Positions 44,275-53,411 of a stretch of DNA of 64,000 bases are shown one piece after another (within the stretch, counting starts at the first letter, position 1; the number at the start of each line of letters is the position of its first letter). The translations under genes and the position numbers were made by a program. Source of the stretch: JAAELZ01 sp965237485 (GTDB taxonomy: Bacteria > Pseudomonadota > Gammaproteobacteria > Arenicellales > Poriferihabitantaceae); the NCBI GenBank assembly GCA_965237485.1, contig CBDEFQ010000004.1, positions 372,001-436,000 on the forward strand. Direction: 5' to 3'. The notes beneath the pieces were generated by a model. It worked only from the letters and a program-made list of their open reading frames with translations. It ran no database searches and was not told the DNA's origin.

Positions 44275-45282
44275 ATGGGCGACTATTCACTTTTCTCACT
44301 AGCCGATGTTACGTTGCAATCTGGCAAAGTGCTGCCCGATGCAAAACTCGCGTACAAAACTTATGGCGAGCTTAATGCGGCCGGTGATAACGCAGTTTTA
44401 TTGCCGACCTTTTATACGGGCTCACACCCACGAAATGAAGGTTTCTTTGGAGCGGGGCGGGCTATTGACCCGGCCAAACATTTCATCGTATCGATCAATT
44501 TATTTGGAAATGGTTATTCGACTTCTCCAAGTAATGCTGCGTCTGCGGTAAGTGATGGAAATTTCCCACTGGTTACGTTCTGGGATAATGTAGCCTGTCA
44601 GCAGCGTCTTTTGTCGGAAGCTTTGCGTGTCGAGCAGCTTCTGTTGGTCACGGGTTGGTCGATGGCTGGGTGTCAGTCTTATCAGTGGGCAGCGCAATTT
44701 CCTGATCGCGTTAAAAACTGTTTGCCATTTTTAGCCTCTGCTAAAACTTCACCGCACAATATTGTATTTTTAGAAGGGGCAAAAGCGGCATTATTGGCCG
44801 ACGGCAATTATGCGGGCGGCTTTTATACACAGCAACCTACAAGTGGCTTGAAAGCCTTTGGCCGTGTGTATGCTGGTTGGGCATTTTCACAAACTTTCTA
44901 CCGAGAAAAGCTCCACCAACAGATTGGTTTTGACACCGCAGAAGACCTTCTACAAGACTGGGAGGCAGACCATCTAAACTGGGATGCGAACAACTTGTTG
45001 GCGAAGCTCGCAACTTGGCAAGCAAGCGATATCAGTGACAACAGCTTATACGGCGGTGATCTAAAAAAAGCCTTACAAAGTATAAGTGCACACACCATTG
45101 TGATCGCTTGTGATAACGATTTATATTTTCAGACTGCTGATAATGTACTAGAAGTGCCGCATCTTAAAAATGGCGAACTGCGAATTTATGAATCTCCTTG
45201 GGGGCATTGCGTTGCGTCGCCGGGCAATGGTACAGAGTTTGCTAATTATCTAGATAATACGATAAATGAATTAATTGCTTAG
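44275..45282 (+). CDS. MetX/homoserine-acetyltransferase-like alpha/beta hydrolase
   Basis: 335 residues of the homoserine O-acetyltransferase-like branch: LAYKTYGELN, LLPTFYTGSH, nucleophile Ser129 in VTGWSMAGCQSYQWA, Asp in IACDNDLYF and His in SPWGHCVASPG. True MetX enzymes have GGSMGG at the nucleophile and an oxyanion GHA/LTG segment; these are altered here, so amino-acid acetylation is unlikely and a hydrolase or other acyl-transfer role is more probable. First of three tightly spaced genes with a Rieske oxygenase (14 bp) and a dehydrogenase (8 bp). Confidence 0.8.
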   Translation: MGDYSLFSLADVTLQSGKVLPDAKLAYKTYGELNAAGDNAVLLPTFYTGSHPRNEGFFGAGRAIDPAKHFIVSINLFGNGYSTSPSNAASAVSDGNFPLVTFWDNVACQQRLLSEALRVEQLLLVTGWSMAGCQSYQWAAQFPDRVKNCLPFLASAKTSPHNIVFLEGAKAALLADGNYAGGFYTQQPTSGLKAFGRVYAGWAFSQTFYREKLHQQIGFDTAEDLLQDWEADHLNWDANNLLAKLATWQASDISDNSLYGGDLKKALQSISAHTIVIACDNDLYFQTADNVLEVPHLKNGELRIYESPWGHCVASPGNGTEFANYLDNTINELIA

Positions 45283-45296
45283 ACCGGCAAGATAAG

Positions 45297-46637
45297 ATGA
45301 GCGAAGTGCAATCACCAGATAAAAATAACTTTCAGCCTTTCTGTGGCTACCACCAAACCTGGGAGGGAGGGTCGAATGATGAGATTACCCAAACTGGGCC
45401 GGGTACTCCTTGTGGCGATTACCTAAGGCGCTATTGGCACCCCGTGAGCATGACAAAGGATCTGCAACAACGCCCTAAACTAATTAAGGTATTGGGAGAG
45501 GAGTCAGTTTTGTTCCGTGATAAAAGTGGGCAATATGGTTTGGTGCATAAGCGTTGCCCACATCGACGCGCATCGTTGGAGTATGGGCGCTGTGAGGATA
45601 AGGGCATTCGCTGTTGTTATCACGGTTGGTTGTTTGATGTAGATGGTACAGTGCTTGAAATCCCGGGGGAGCCAGAAGACTCCATTTCAGCCATCAATGT
45701 AAAGAATGAAGTACGTCTAGGCACTTACCCCGTTAAAGAATTCAAGGGATTGTTATTTGCCTATTTGGGACCCCCAGAGGAGCTGCCTGAATTCCCGCTT
45801 TATGATAGCTTTGAAATCCCTGGCATAACAATGACGCCCTATTCTGCGCGCTTTGCATGTAATTGGATTCAAGTATTAGACGCCATTGTTGATCCGGTAC
45901 ACACGGCTTTTCTCCACCAAACCCAGTTTTCTGATGGCTTTGGAGAAATGGGCGAAATAAAGTTTTATCATCGACAAACGCAACGCGTATTGGGCACAGT
46001 AACGCGCCGAGTAGGCAATAATATTTGGGTGAGAGTAAACGAAATTATTTTGCCCAACTTTACCCAAGCAGGCGCAGCGTTCGCTGCCGACGGCACTGAA
46101 AAACGTTTTTTTGGCCGTAGCGCCTTTACCCGCTGGGTGGTGCCAGTGAATGATGAAAACTGCATCGCTTTTGCGTGGGGTAATTTTGGTGAACGCGGCG
46201 ACCCGCACGAATACAACACAAACGAGGGTGTGCAGCTTATCGAGCAAGGTGAATTGATCGATCGTACCTACGAGCAAAAGCAAGCAAGCCCCGGTGATGT
46301 AGAAGCTGTGGAAGGCATGGGTAAGATTTCAGACCACGACAAAGAATACTTAGTGGCTGGAGATCAAGGTGTGGCTATTTACCGTAACCAAATGCGTAAG
46401 TTCATTCGTAAATTGCAAAAGGGTAAACCACCGTCACAACCATCTGAATCGGCGCAAGGCGTTATTCCCACCTATGGCAGTGATACGGTGTTGAGAATGC
46501 CTGAGCGCAGTGATGAGAGCGCATTATTAAAACAAACCAATAATGCGGTGATGGATATTATCTTTGGCGCGGATGAACTTTCGGCTGAGGCGCGAGATGC
46601 CTCGATAATTGATCAGTTATCAAAATTGAGCGAATAA
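45297..46637 (+). CDS. Rieske-type ring-hydroxylating oxygenase, alpha subunit
   Basis: 446 residues. The Rieske [2Fe-2S] ligands are C87/H89 in KRCPHRRASLEYG and C106/H109 in IRCCYHGW; the mononuclear iron site is in LDAIVDPVHTAFLHQTQF (Asp, two His). It oxidises an aromatic or other unactivated substrate with O2, using electrons from a reductase not encoded nearby. It resembles the phthalate/phenoxybenzoate-type single-component alpha oxygenases. Substrate unknown. Confidence 0.92.
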   Translation: MSEVQSPDKNNFQPFCGYHQTWEGGSNDEITQTGPGTPCGDYLRRYWHPVSMTKDLQQRPKLIKVLGEESVLFRDKSGQYGLVHKRCPHRRASLEYGRCEDKGIRCCYHGWLFDVDGTVLEIPGEPEDSISAINVKNEVRLGTYPVKEFKGLLFAYLGPPEELPEFPLYDSFEIPGITMTPYSARFACNWIQVLDAIVDPVHTAFLHQTQFSDGFGEMGEIKFYHRQTQRVLGTVTRRVGNNIWVRVNEIILPNFTQAGAAFAADGTEKRFFGRSAFTRWVVPVNDENCIAFAWGNFGERGDPHEYNTNEGVQLIEQGELIDRTYEQKQASPGDVEAVEGMGKISDHDKEYLVAGDQGVAIYRNQMRKFIRKLQKGKPPSQPSESAQGVIPTYGSDTVLRMPERSDESALLKQTNNAVMDIIFGADELSAEARDASIIDQLSKLSE

Positions 46638-46645
46638 CAAGAAAC

Positions 46646-47662
46646 ATGACTGTCAAAGTACATATAAAAAATAATCGCTGGGCCGAAGGCTCGTTTCCAA
46701 ATACCCCCGAAGGTGAACAGGTCTTTACCATTACTCGTGAGAGATTCGATGAAGAATTGACTAGCTTCCCTTCAGTACAAGGCAACCTAAGCACCTTTAT
46801 TGATTGGGATGTTGATAATTGGGAGCAATCAATGGCAAACACTGAAGTATTGCTAACCTGGAATCTGCCAATGGACAACTTGGCGCACATAGCACCCAAG
46901 CTAAAATGGATTCACTGCATAGGTGCGGGCGTTGAACATATGCTGCCCATGGATTGGATTCCAGACGGCGTGGTGCTAACCAATAATAAAGGGGTGCACG
47001 CAGCTAAGGCGGGTGAGTTTGGGCTGATGAGTGTGTTGATGTTGCACTCGCACATGCCGGCCGTAGTAACTAACCAAAAAAACAAAGTGTATGATTCTTT
47101 ATATGCCTCACCCATTGCCGGTAAAACCATGGTGGTGCTGGGCATTGGTAGTTTGGGTGGTTCTGCTGCTAAGCGGGTGCAAGCACTAGGCGTGCATGTA
47201 ATCGGTGTAAACCGAAGTGGGCAGGCGGTAGATGGTTGCAATGAGGTTGTTACTACCGACCAATTAGATGAAGTGCTACCAAAGGCGAACTACTTATTTG
47301 TGGCCACACCAGACACGCCACAAACCCGAGGTCTGTTAGACAAACGTAGATTGGACTTACTAAAGCCGAGTGCGGGCATAATCAATATCGGCCGCGAAGC
47401 GGTAATGGATTACCACGCTTTATGCGACAAGCTAGAGGAAGGTAGCTTAGCGGGGGCGATACTGGATGTGTTTGACCCAGAACCCATAGCAACTGAATCG
47501 AGGTTGTGGCATACAAAAAATCTGATTATTACACCTCATATCTCGGCAGATGATGGTGATGCTTATGTGTCAATGACACTGAATTTATTTTTTCGCAATA
47601 TGGAATTATTTCTTCAGAACAGGTCTTTATTTAACCCCGTTAGGCCAAGTTTAGGGTATTAG
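46646..47662 (+). CDS. D-2-hydroxyacid dehydrogenase family protein
   Basis: 338 residues of the 2-hydroxyacid dehydrogenase superfamily. NAD-binding GIGSLGG at about residue 166, then IINIGREAVMDY (catalytic Arg), DVFDPEPIATESRLWHTKNL (Glu region) and IITPHISAD (catalytic His). It would interconvert a 2-oxoacid and a 2-hydroxyacid. Last gene of the hydrolase-Rieske-dehydrogenase set, which suggests a catabolic route that ends in a 2-oxo or 2-hydroxy acid; that is inference from gene order. Confidence 0.9.
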   Translation: MTVKVHIKNNRWAEGSFPNTPEGEQVFTITRERFDEELTSFPSVQGNLSTFIDWDVDNWEQSMANTEVLLTWNLPMDNLAHIAPKLKWIHCIGAGVEHMLPMDWIPDGVVLTNNKGVHAAKAGEFGLMSVLMLHSHMPAVVTNQKNKVYDSLYASPIAGKTMVVLGIGSLGGSAAKRVQALGVHVIGVNRSGQAVDGCNEVVTTDQLDEVLPKANYLFVATPDTPQTRGLLDKRRLDLLKPSAGIINIGREAVMDYHALCDKLEEGSLAGAILDVFDPEPIATESRLWHTKNLIITPHISADDGDAYVSMTLNLFFRNMELFLQNRSLFNPVRPSLGY

Positions 47663-47799
47663 GCGTGTAAGCATTTTTTTGGGCTTATTTAAACCATTTG
47701 TGAATTAGGGATATAATAGCGATCCTAGTTCCTAGGGACATATGACTTAATTAGATTTGCCACTTACTTATAAAGTTATAAGTAGGATATTCGCAGAGC

Positions 47800-48084
47800 T
47801 CATCTATTTTTAGAGACCAGCTCACCATTGATATATTGGTGTAGCACGGAGCTTATTAAGGTCTGGTATGGCACCCCCTGAATCAGCGCTTTCGTCCTCA
47901 GTTGATATAAATCTCGCTCTAATATGCGCAAGCTGACTTGCTTACGCTTAGATACATTTTCTGTAAATATTTGTTTATATCTGGCTTTTTCGGTTTCAAG
48001 GTTAGGTACACTTTTAGGGCTTTGATTTTCGACATAGTCCAAAACCTCTAACTCATCTTCTGTATAGTCTTGATCTGAATTCAT
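47800..48084 (-). CDS. CopG/ribbon-helix-helix-like antitoxin
   Basis: 94 residues. The C-terminal half (KRKQVSLRILERDLYQLRTKALIQGVPYQTLISSVLHQYI) has the pattern of a ribbon-helix-helix DNA-binding domain as in CopG-type antitoxins; the N-terminal half is acidic. It lies 24 bp after the toxin-like gene on the same strand, the toxin-first order of BrnT/BrnA pairs. Probably neutralises the toxin and represses the promoter upstream. Confidence 0.75.
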   Translation of the reverse strand: MNSDQDYTEDELEVLDYVENQSPKSVPNLETEKARYKQIFTENVSKRKQVSLRILERDLYQLRTKALIQGVPYQTLISSVLHQYINGELVSKNR

Positions 48085-48108
48085 AACAGTGGCTTGAAAT
48101 TTAGTTGA

Positions 48109-48375
48109 TTAATATTTAGCTTTGTACTTTCTACTAGGAATGATGTTTTTCAGAAAAATCTTCCCTTCCTCTTCAACAAATGGAACATAATGAATGTAGC
48201 CATTCAATCTCACAATACACAGCTTTTGATTGGGATAATGCTCAGGGTTGTAGTGAGGTAAAACATCTATAATTTCATCATTTATAATACAATTTTCAAC
48301 ATCCTCAAAGCAAACGTTTCGTGTAGTTTTCAGGGTTTCGTTTTTTTCTGTGCTCCATTCTACGATCATTATCAT
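48109..48375 (-). CDS. BrnT-like toxin candidate
   Basis: 86-88 residues. IVEWSTEKNETLKTTRNVCFEDVENCI resembles the opening of BrnT-type ribonuclease toxins (F.W...KN......V.FE.A), and PHYNPEHYPNQKLCIVRLNGYIHYVPFV and NIIPSRKYK match the later strands (the I.PSR.... end of the family). Divergent, so the name is tentative; pairing with a CopG-like gene supports a toxin-antitoxin module. The upstream 100 bp is AT-rich with short TGCA(C/T) repeats that could be operator sites. Confidence 0.65.
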   Translation of the reverse strand: MIMIVEWSTEKNETLKTTRNVCFEDVENCIINDEIIDVLPHYNPEHYPNQKLCIVRLNGYIHYVPFVEEEGKIFLKNIIPSRKYKAKY

Positions 48376-48592
48376 AGTTGGTTACGATAATTGCATTGAT
48401 GAAATGCACAGTATATGCACAATAAGTATTTTGTCAATATTTTTCAGTATTCGTCAATCTCCGAGATTGACGCAAACAACAGTCCGAAGAGGCTGCGATA
48501 CCAGAGCTAGTAGTTGAATTGGAAGGTTTAGCGAATGTTAAATTCCCGCTAATAGTGGCGCGATTACACACTACCGATATCAAATAACCAAT

Positions 48593-48624
48593 AAAAAAGC
48601 CCGCCCAACGTTAGTTGGGCGGGC
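48593..48624 (-). terminator. Rho-independent terminator after the BCCT gene
   Basis: Perfect 11-bp stem GCCCGCCCAAC / GTTGGGCGGGC (48599-48609, 48614-48624) with a 4-nt loop, followed on the minus strand by six T. It lies 25 bp past the transporter stop. Confidence 0.95.
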
Positions 48625-48648
48625 TGTGTTTAAAGCTAAGGTCAGTGC

Positions 48649-50439
48649 TTAACCGTTTTCGCGCATGCCGTCGCGGATAAGTGCTTTAATAAGCGCTATG
48701 CCCATCAGGATCATCATAAACGAGAAGGGAACTGCACCGACTATCATTGCTGACTGAATCGAGCTCAGGCCACCTGCTAATAATAAGGCACCAATTACGG
48801 CGGTTAGGATTAAGCCCCAAATTATTATGTGGCCTTTACCTGCTGAACCTTGGTCACCACCTGCATTGATGGTGTTTACAACCAATACAGCGGAGTCAGC
48901 TGACGTTACTAAGTAAGTCAGTAATAGTATTACGATCAACACTGAAATGATCGTAGCGCCTGAATCGGCCATTATATTAATTACCGCGTACAGTTGAGCC
49001 GTTAAGCTTTCACCAAAAATTGCGCCAGCTGCACCTTGATTTAATTCAAGGTCGATAGCGGTACCACCTAGTAGTGAAAACCATAGGAAACACATTAGTG
49101 AAGGAGCGACGATTGCGCCTAAAACAAATTCGCGGATAGTACGGTTCTTAGAAATACGCGCTAAGAAGATACCTACGAAAGGTGCGAAAGCGATCCACCA
49201 TGCCCAGTAGAAAATTGACCACCAACCTTGCCATTCGCCAGGGCTACCTGGACCGTCTGCTGGGAACACAGTGAAGGTTAAAGCAGGTAGATGAATGATG
49301 TAGCTAACTATACCCTTGCCTAAGATAGATAAGGCGAACATAGTCGAGCCAAAGATCAAGAAGAAAGCCAGTAAGCCAAACGACAACACCATATTTATGT
49401 TACTTAACCACTTAATGCCTTTGCCTACGCCTGATAAGGCTGACAATGTTGAGCAGATCATAACCACGCCCAGTGCGACTAATAAAGAAGCCGTTGTAGG
49501 GTCACCATCAGTTACCAACCACTCCGCTCCGGTAATGTTATACAAACCCGAGGCGAATGAAGTTAAGCCGAGGCCAATGGTTTGAGCGATACCAAGAATG
49601 GTGGCTACCACCGCAGTGATGTCTACAATGTGGCCTAACGTGCCTTCGAGGCTTCTACCAAAAAGTGGTGTTAACGTAGAGCGTATAGTGAGCGGCAAGC
49701 CTCGTGAGTACGAAAAGAACGCTAGAGAAATACCTACTAGCGCATAACAAGCCCAAGCACCTAAACCCCAGTGAAGGAAAGAATAACGATAAACTGAATC
49801 GATAGCAGAGGCTGTTTTAGGAACCACTAGGTCAGGGATAGCTTGTACCGTACCTGCGGTGACGGCAGTATTATACTCAGCCCACATATCAGCACCTTCT
49901 GCAAACACTACACCTGCACCTAGCCCAATCTGACCTTCTCGTAGAATACTTAAGATATCAGCACCTTCTGCTAACACTGCACCTGCACCTTCAAGCGCAT
50001 CTTTAACTAGCAGCGCACTCATTCGGATATCAGGGTTATCAGCGATGTGCCACATTGGCTCACCCGTTGCATAACCTAACATACCGATACCGATACCGGC
50101 ACCGAACATCATAGAGAACCATGAGAAGTTCGAAAACTCTGGAACGCCATCAGCTGTACCGAGTTTAGTATTACCCCATTTAGGGTAAACAGCTATTACT
50201 ATGCAGACAATGGCGAAAAAACCTATCGCGTAAGTATAGTAATAATTAAGGTTAGCGAAAGACCAGTTTTTAATGTTGCCTAATACTGCCCTAGCTAATT
50301 CTGGCCAGAAAGCTGCCCAAAGTACAATGAGAGCGATAATTACCTTAGAGACAACCGCGACGGTGTGGTTGAAACCTTTGTAGAATCCCGAGTCCGAGAG
50401 GCCTATGTCCAGTTCCGTTAAAGGAGGTTGAAGTGCCAT
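48649..50439 (-). CDS. BCCT-family betaine/choline/carnitine-type transporter
   Basis: 596 residues, about twelve transmembrane helices. BCCT signatures are MMFGAGIGIGMLGYATGEPMWH in the glycine-rich helix, FLHWGLGAWACYALVG, and the tryptophan-rich AWWIAFAPFVGIFLARISKNRTIREF. It imports a quaternary-ammonium compatible solute with Na+ or H+, fitting a marine osmolyte lifestyle. Unusual: between the first conserved block and FLHWG there is an insertion of about 75 residues (137-215) with an internal duplication, GAGAVLAEGAD (151) and GAGVVFAEGAD (174). Ends with a strong terminator. Substrate not determinable. Confidence 0.92.
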   Translation of the reverse strand: MALQPPLTELDIGLSDSGFYKGFNHTVAVVSKVIIALIVLWAAFWPELARAVLGNIKNWSFANLNYYYTYAIGFFAIVCIVIAVYPKWGNTKLGTADGVPEFSNFSWFSMMFGAGIGIGMLGYATGEPMWHIADNPDIRMSALLVKDALEGAGAVLAEGADILSILREGQIGLGAGVVFAEGADMWAEYNTAVTAGTVQAIPDLVVPKTASAIDSVYRYSFLHWGLGAWACYALVGISLAFFSYSRGLPLTIRSTLTPLFGRSLEGTLGHIVDITAVVATILGIAQTIGLGLTSFASGLYNITGAEWLVTDGDPTTASLLVALGVVMICSTLSALSGVGKGIKWLSNINMVLSFGLLAFFLIFGSTMFALSILGKGIVSYIIHLPALTFTVFPADGPGSPGEWQGWWSIFYWAWWIAFAPFVGIFLARISKNRTIREFVLGAIVAPSLMCFLWFSLLGGTAIDLELNQGAAGAIFGESLTAQLYAVINIMADSGATIISVLIVILLLTYLVTSADSAVLVVNTINAGGDQGSAGKGHIIIWGLILTAVIGALLLAGGLSSIQSAMIVGAVPFSFMMILMGIALIKALIRDGMRENG

Positions 50440-50805
50440 AATTAATTTCCAAATGGGTTAGTGATCGAAAATAACCTGCAATTTGAACCGACAACACTTG
50501 CTTGTGCAGTTTATTAATCTTACTCACATAGAAATTAACTGCACAACAACACATGCTCTCTCCTCAATTTTTAGGTCTTAATTAGTGCCTGAACAACTAA
50601 TTTTATTAACGTTAGATGAACAGGTTATGCGACTATAACACCACAATAACGGTAAATAGTTCTTTTAATGCGACTATAAATACCCTTATAGCGGTAATAC
50701 AAGTGGTATAAGAGTGTATTGTTAAATACATATCTTATTCAGACAATCAGAAAATTCTGATACAGTATTCAGTAAAGTTGAATAAATTTGGATACTGTAA
50801 CTTCA
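50440..50805. other. Intergenic region upstream of the BCCT gene
   Basis: 366 bp of AT-rich sequence holding the promoter side of the transporter. The decamer GCGACTATAA occurs twice about 40 bp apart (about 50628 and 50670) and might be an operator; no gene is seen. Confidence 0.4.
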
Positions 50806-52158
50806 GGTATGGACTTTTATATTAGATAGAGCAGTATGGCCTTTTCCCCCTAGGGGGGGATTTTTTCGAATTTTTGATTTATTCAAATTTTCTATCTTGG
50901 TGTCTTGTAAGTTGAGCCATTTGTGCGTTCCCTGTTTTAAGCAATTAAAATACTGGAGACACCCAAATGACCCAATCAAACAATAACGTATTTGACGTAG
51001 TAGTGGAACACACATCTCAGAAGGCCCCGATGCCATGCGCCCCGTGCTCACCGCACTGCTCAATGAGGCGATGAAGATTGAAAGAGAGCCGTTTCCAGGC
51101 GCATCACACTATGAGCATAGTCAAGACCGGCCAGGGTTTGCCCATGGCTACCAGGATAAGCGTATCGGTACGCTCAATCTGCGTATCCCAAAGACCGCTA
51201 AACACGTTGATGAACCTTTTTACCCTCAATCGCTAGAACGCGGCTTACGCAGCCAACGTGCGATGATGCTGACCGTTGCTGAAATGTACGTGACGGGCGT
51301 TAGCACGCGCCGAGTCGAAAAAGTCATGACAGAGCATGGGTATTGAAAGCATCTCCTCTACACCGGTCTCACGGGCTAACCAGAGCATGGATGAGGCGTT
51401 AAAAGTCTGGCGTGATCGTCCGTTGGGTAAAGTCTCTTACCTAATCCTTGATGCGCGTTATGAAAAGGTGCGTGAGGGCCACCAAGTGATTGATATGGCG
51501 GTGTTGAGTGCGGTGGGTGTATTGCCTTGTGGACGGCGTTGCGTATTAGGAACGGCAATGGCGCTTAATGAAGCCGAGGTTAACTGGCGAGCGTTCCTCA
51601 AAGGCTTGGTTGACCGGGGCATACATGGTATTGAGTTTATTGTCAGTGATGATCACCGTGGCTTAAAAGCCGCTAGAAAGGCAGTGTTCCCAGGTATACC
51701 TTGGCAGCGTTGCCAGTTTCATCTGGCGCAGAATGCAATGCATCATGCCCCCAATCACAAGATCAAGCAGCGCATTGGTGGTGAGCTGCGTAGTGTTTGG
51801 AATGCACCCAATATGGCAGCTGCTCAGGTTAATCTAAAAGTCCTTGTGAGCCAGTACCAGGAAAAGCATGCTCACTTGGCGCAGTGGCTAGAAAACAATG
51901 TGCCTGAAGGGTTAAATGTGTTTGCCTTGCCAGATAGACACCAAAAGAAAATGCGAAGCTCCAACCGCATTGAACGGACGGTTCAACAAGAACTTAAGCG
52001 GCGAACCCGCTTGGTCAGAGTCTTTCCTAACCGAGAGGCTTGGTTACGATTAGTCAGTGCCATTCTGATTGAAATTGACGACGAATGGGCTAATGCTAAT
52101 CATCGATATATCGTGTGGAACGACAATGAGTCAACTTGCTAGACAAAAAGTCCATACC
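50806..52158 (+). mobile_element. IS256-family element, second type
   Basis: 1353 bp with ends GGTATGGACTTTT on both sides (50806; 52146-52158 on the complement). No matching target duplication is visible. The leader contains a perfect CCCCCTAGGGGG palindrome (about 50850). Confidence 0.85.
50967..52142 (+). pseudogene. IS256-family transposase with two frameshifts
   Basis: Starts MTQSNNNVFDVVVEHTSQK. A 1-bp loss near 51030 moves reading to the frame of AMRPVLTALLNEAMKIEREP, and a 1-bp gain near 51343 (after MTEHG) moves it back to GIESISSTPVSRANQ. The catalytic regions (YLILDARYEKVREG, FIVSDDHRGLKAARK, RSSNRIERTVQQELKRRTR with Glu) are in the last, longest segment. Unlikely to be active. 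Confidence 0.9.
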
Positions 52159-52183
52159 CAATGTTGCGTAATCTAAATTTGAC

Positions 52184-53059
52184 ATGCGAAATTTGAAACA
52201 AACCCACTTGCGATGTTTTGCCGCCGTTGCAGAACTAGGCAGTGTAACCGGTGCTGCTAGGCAATTGCACCGGTCAGCTTCTGCGGTGTCAATGACAGTA
52301 ACTAATTTAGAGAATCAGCTTGGGCAAGCGTTGTTTGAGCCTGAAACTAAGTCCAGGCTCACACCATTTGGTCATTATGTGTATATGGTTGCTACAGAGC
52401 AATTGGGGCGTTTTGACCATGCTATTGCGGGTATTGCCGCTTATGCTAGAAACGATATCGGCCGAGTTGATATCGCTGCTATGCCATCTTATGCCTCCCG
52501 GTACCTGCCTAACATACTTGCGGAGTTTATAGATAAACATCCAAAAATTGAGCTGAGTATCAGCGATAACAGTTCTGCGCAAATCAGAAGAATGATCGAG
52601 CAAGGTGAAATCGATTTTGGAATTGCTAGCTTAACTGAATCAGAAACTAATTCTGATTTTAAGCCGTTACTAGCTGACCCGGTTGGTTTGGTATGTAGCC
52701 GCGATCACCGATTAGCTGGAATATCCAAACCCATCGACTGGTTACAAATTGATAGCGAGACCTTTATTGCTAACGGCACGTGCCATTTAATAGATGCTGA
52801 AGATTTTTTGCCTATCCTTAATGGTGCTGAGATATTCGTGCAAAACACCACGTCACTGCTTGCACTTATAGCGGCGGGTGTGGGCATTTCAACGTTACCT
52901 AAACTCGCTGTACCACCTGAACGTGAAGACGTCGTGTTTAAGGAATTTAATCATCCTAATTTGGTTCGCACTCTAGGTATCGTTACGCCTGAAAATCGCA
53001 CTCTTTCGCCAGCAGCGAAAGCATGTATCCAATCAATCTTAGCGAAGGGGCAGTATTAG
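52184..53059 (+). CDS. LysR-family transcriptional regulator
   Basis: 291 residues. N-terminal winged helix (LRCFAAVAELGSVTGAARQL, SASAVSMTVTNLENQLGQALFE), then a periplasmic-binding-like effector domain (GRVDIAAMPSYASRYLPNIL, LIAAGVGISTLPKLAVP). It starts 25 bp after the IS256 element, so its own promoter may have been displaced by that insertion. Its stop overlaps the GTG of the next gene. Target unknown; the BCCT gene lies upstream in the opposite direction beyond the IS. Confidence 0.92.
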   Translation: MRNLKQTHLRCFAAVAELGSVTGAARQLHRSASAVSMTVTNLENQLGQALFEPETKSRLTPFGHYVYMVATEQLGRFDHAIAGIAAYARNDIGRVDIAAMPSYASRYLPNILAEFIDKHPKIELSISDNSSAQIRRMIEQGEIDFGIASLTESETNSDFKPLLADPVGLVCSRDHRLAGISKPIDWLQIDSETFIANGTCHLIDAEDFLPILNGAEIFVQNTTSLLALIAAGVGISTLPKLAVPPEREDVVFKEFNHPNLVRTLGIVTPENRTLSPAAKACIQSILAKGQY

Positions 53060-53325
53060 TGGCGGGCGGATGGGCAAAAGACGGTGCGGTGCAAGACCAG
53101 ATAGATGCCAGTGTAAATGATGCGGTAAAGCGGGTGCGTAGCCGCATGCCAAAAGGGGAGAGTTTAAAAAACTGCGAAGAGTGTGATGCGATTATTCCGC
53201 AAGCAAGAAGAGAGGCTGTAGTGGGCGTAAGAATGTGCATCACTTGCCAAGCTGAGCACGATAAGTTGCATACAGGCCTAAGTACTTATAATCGCAGAGG
53301 GAGTAAAGATAGCCAATTAAGATAA
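53059..53325 (+). CDS. ybiI: YbiI-like DksA/TraR zinc-finger protein
   Basis: 88 residues from the GTG at 53059, which overlaps the LysR stop and gives MAGGWAKDGAVQDQID, the conserved start of the family. A four-cysteine zinc finger (NCEECDAIIPQARREA, RMCITCQ) and the terminal YNRRGSKDSQLR are hallmarks of YbiI. Short DksA/TraR proteins can bind RNA polymerase, but YbiI itself is uncharacterised. Confidence 0.93.
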   Translation: MAGGWAKDGAVQDQIDASVNDAVKRVRSRMPKGESLKNCEECDAIIPQARREAVVGVRMCITCQAEHDKLHTGLSTYNRRGSKDSQLR

Positions 53326-53411
53326 TTAGCAAAAAAACACCGAGCAATCTAATAGACTTACTCGGCATCGAGGAGAGAGTGGTAAAGAGTGTAATTGAAT
53401 TAAGAGATTAG

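Noticed and set aside
44275..45282. Annotation as homoserine O-acetyltransferase (metX)
   Set aside because: The nucleophile region and other MetX-specific residues are altered and the neighbours are an oxygenase and a dehydrogenase, so the specific name is not supported.
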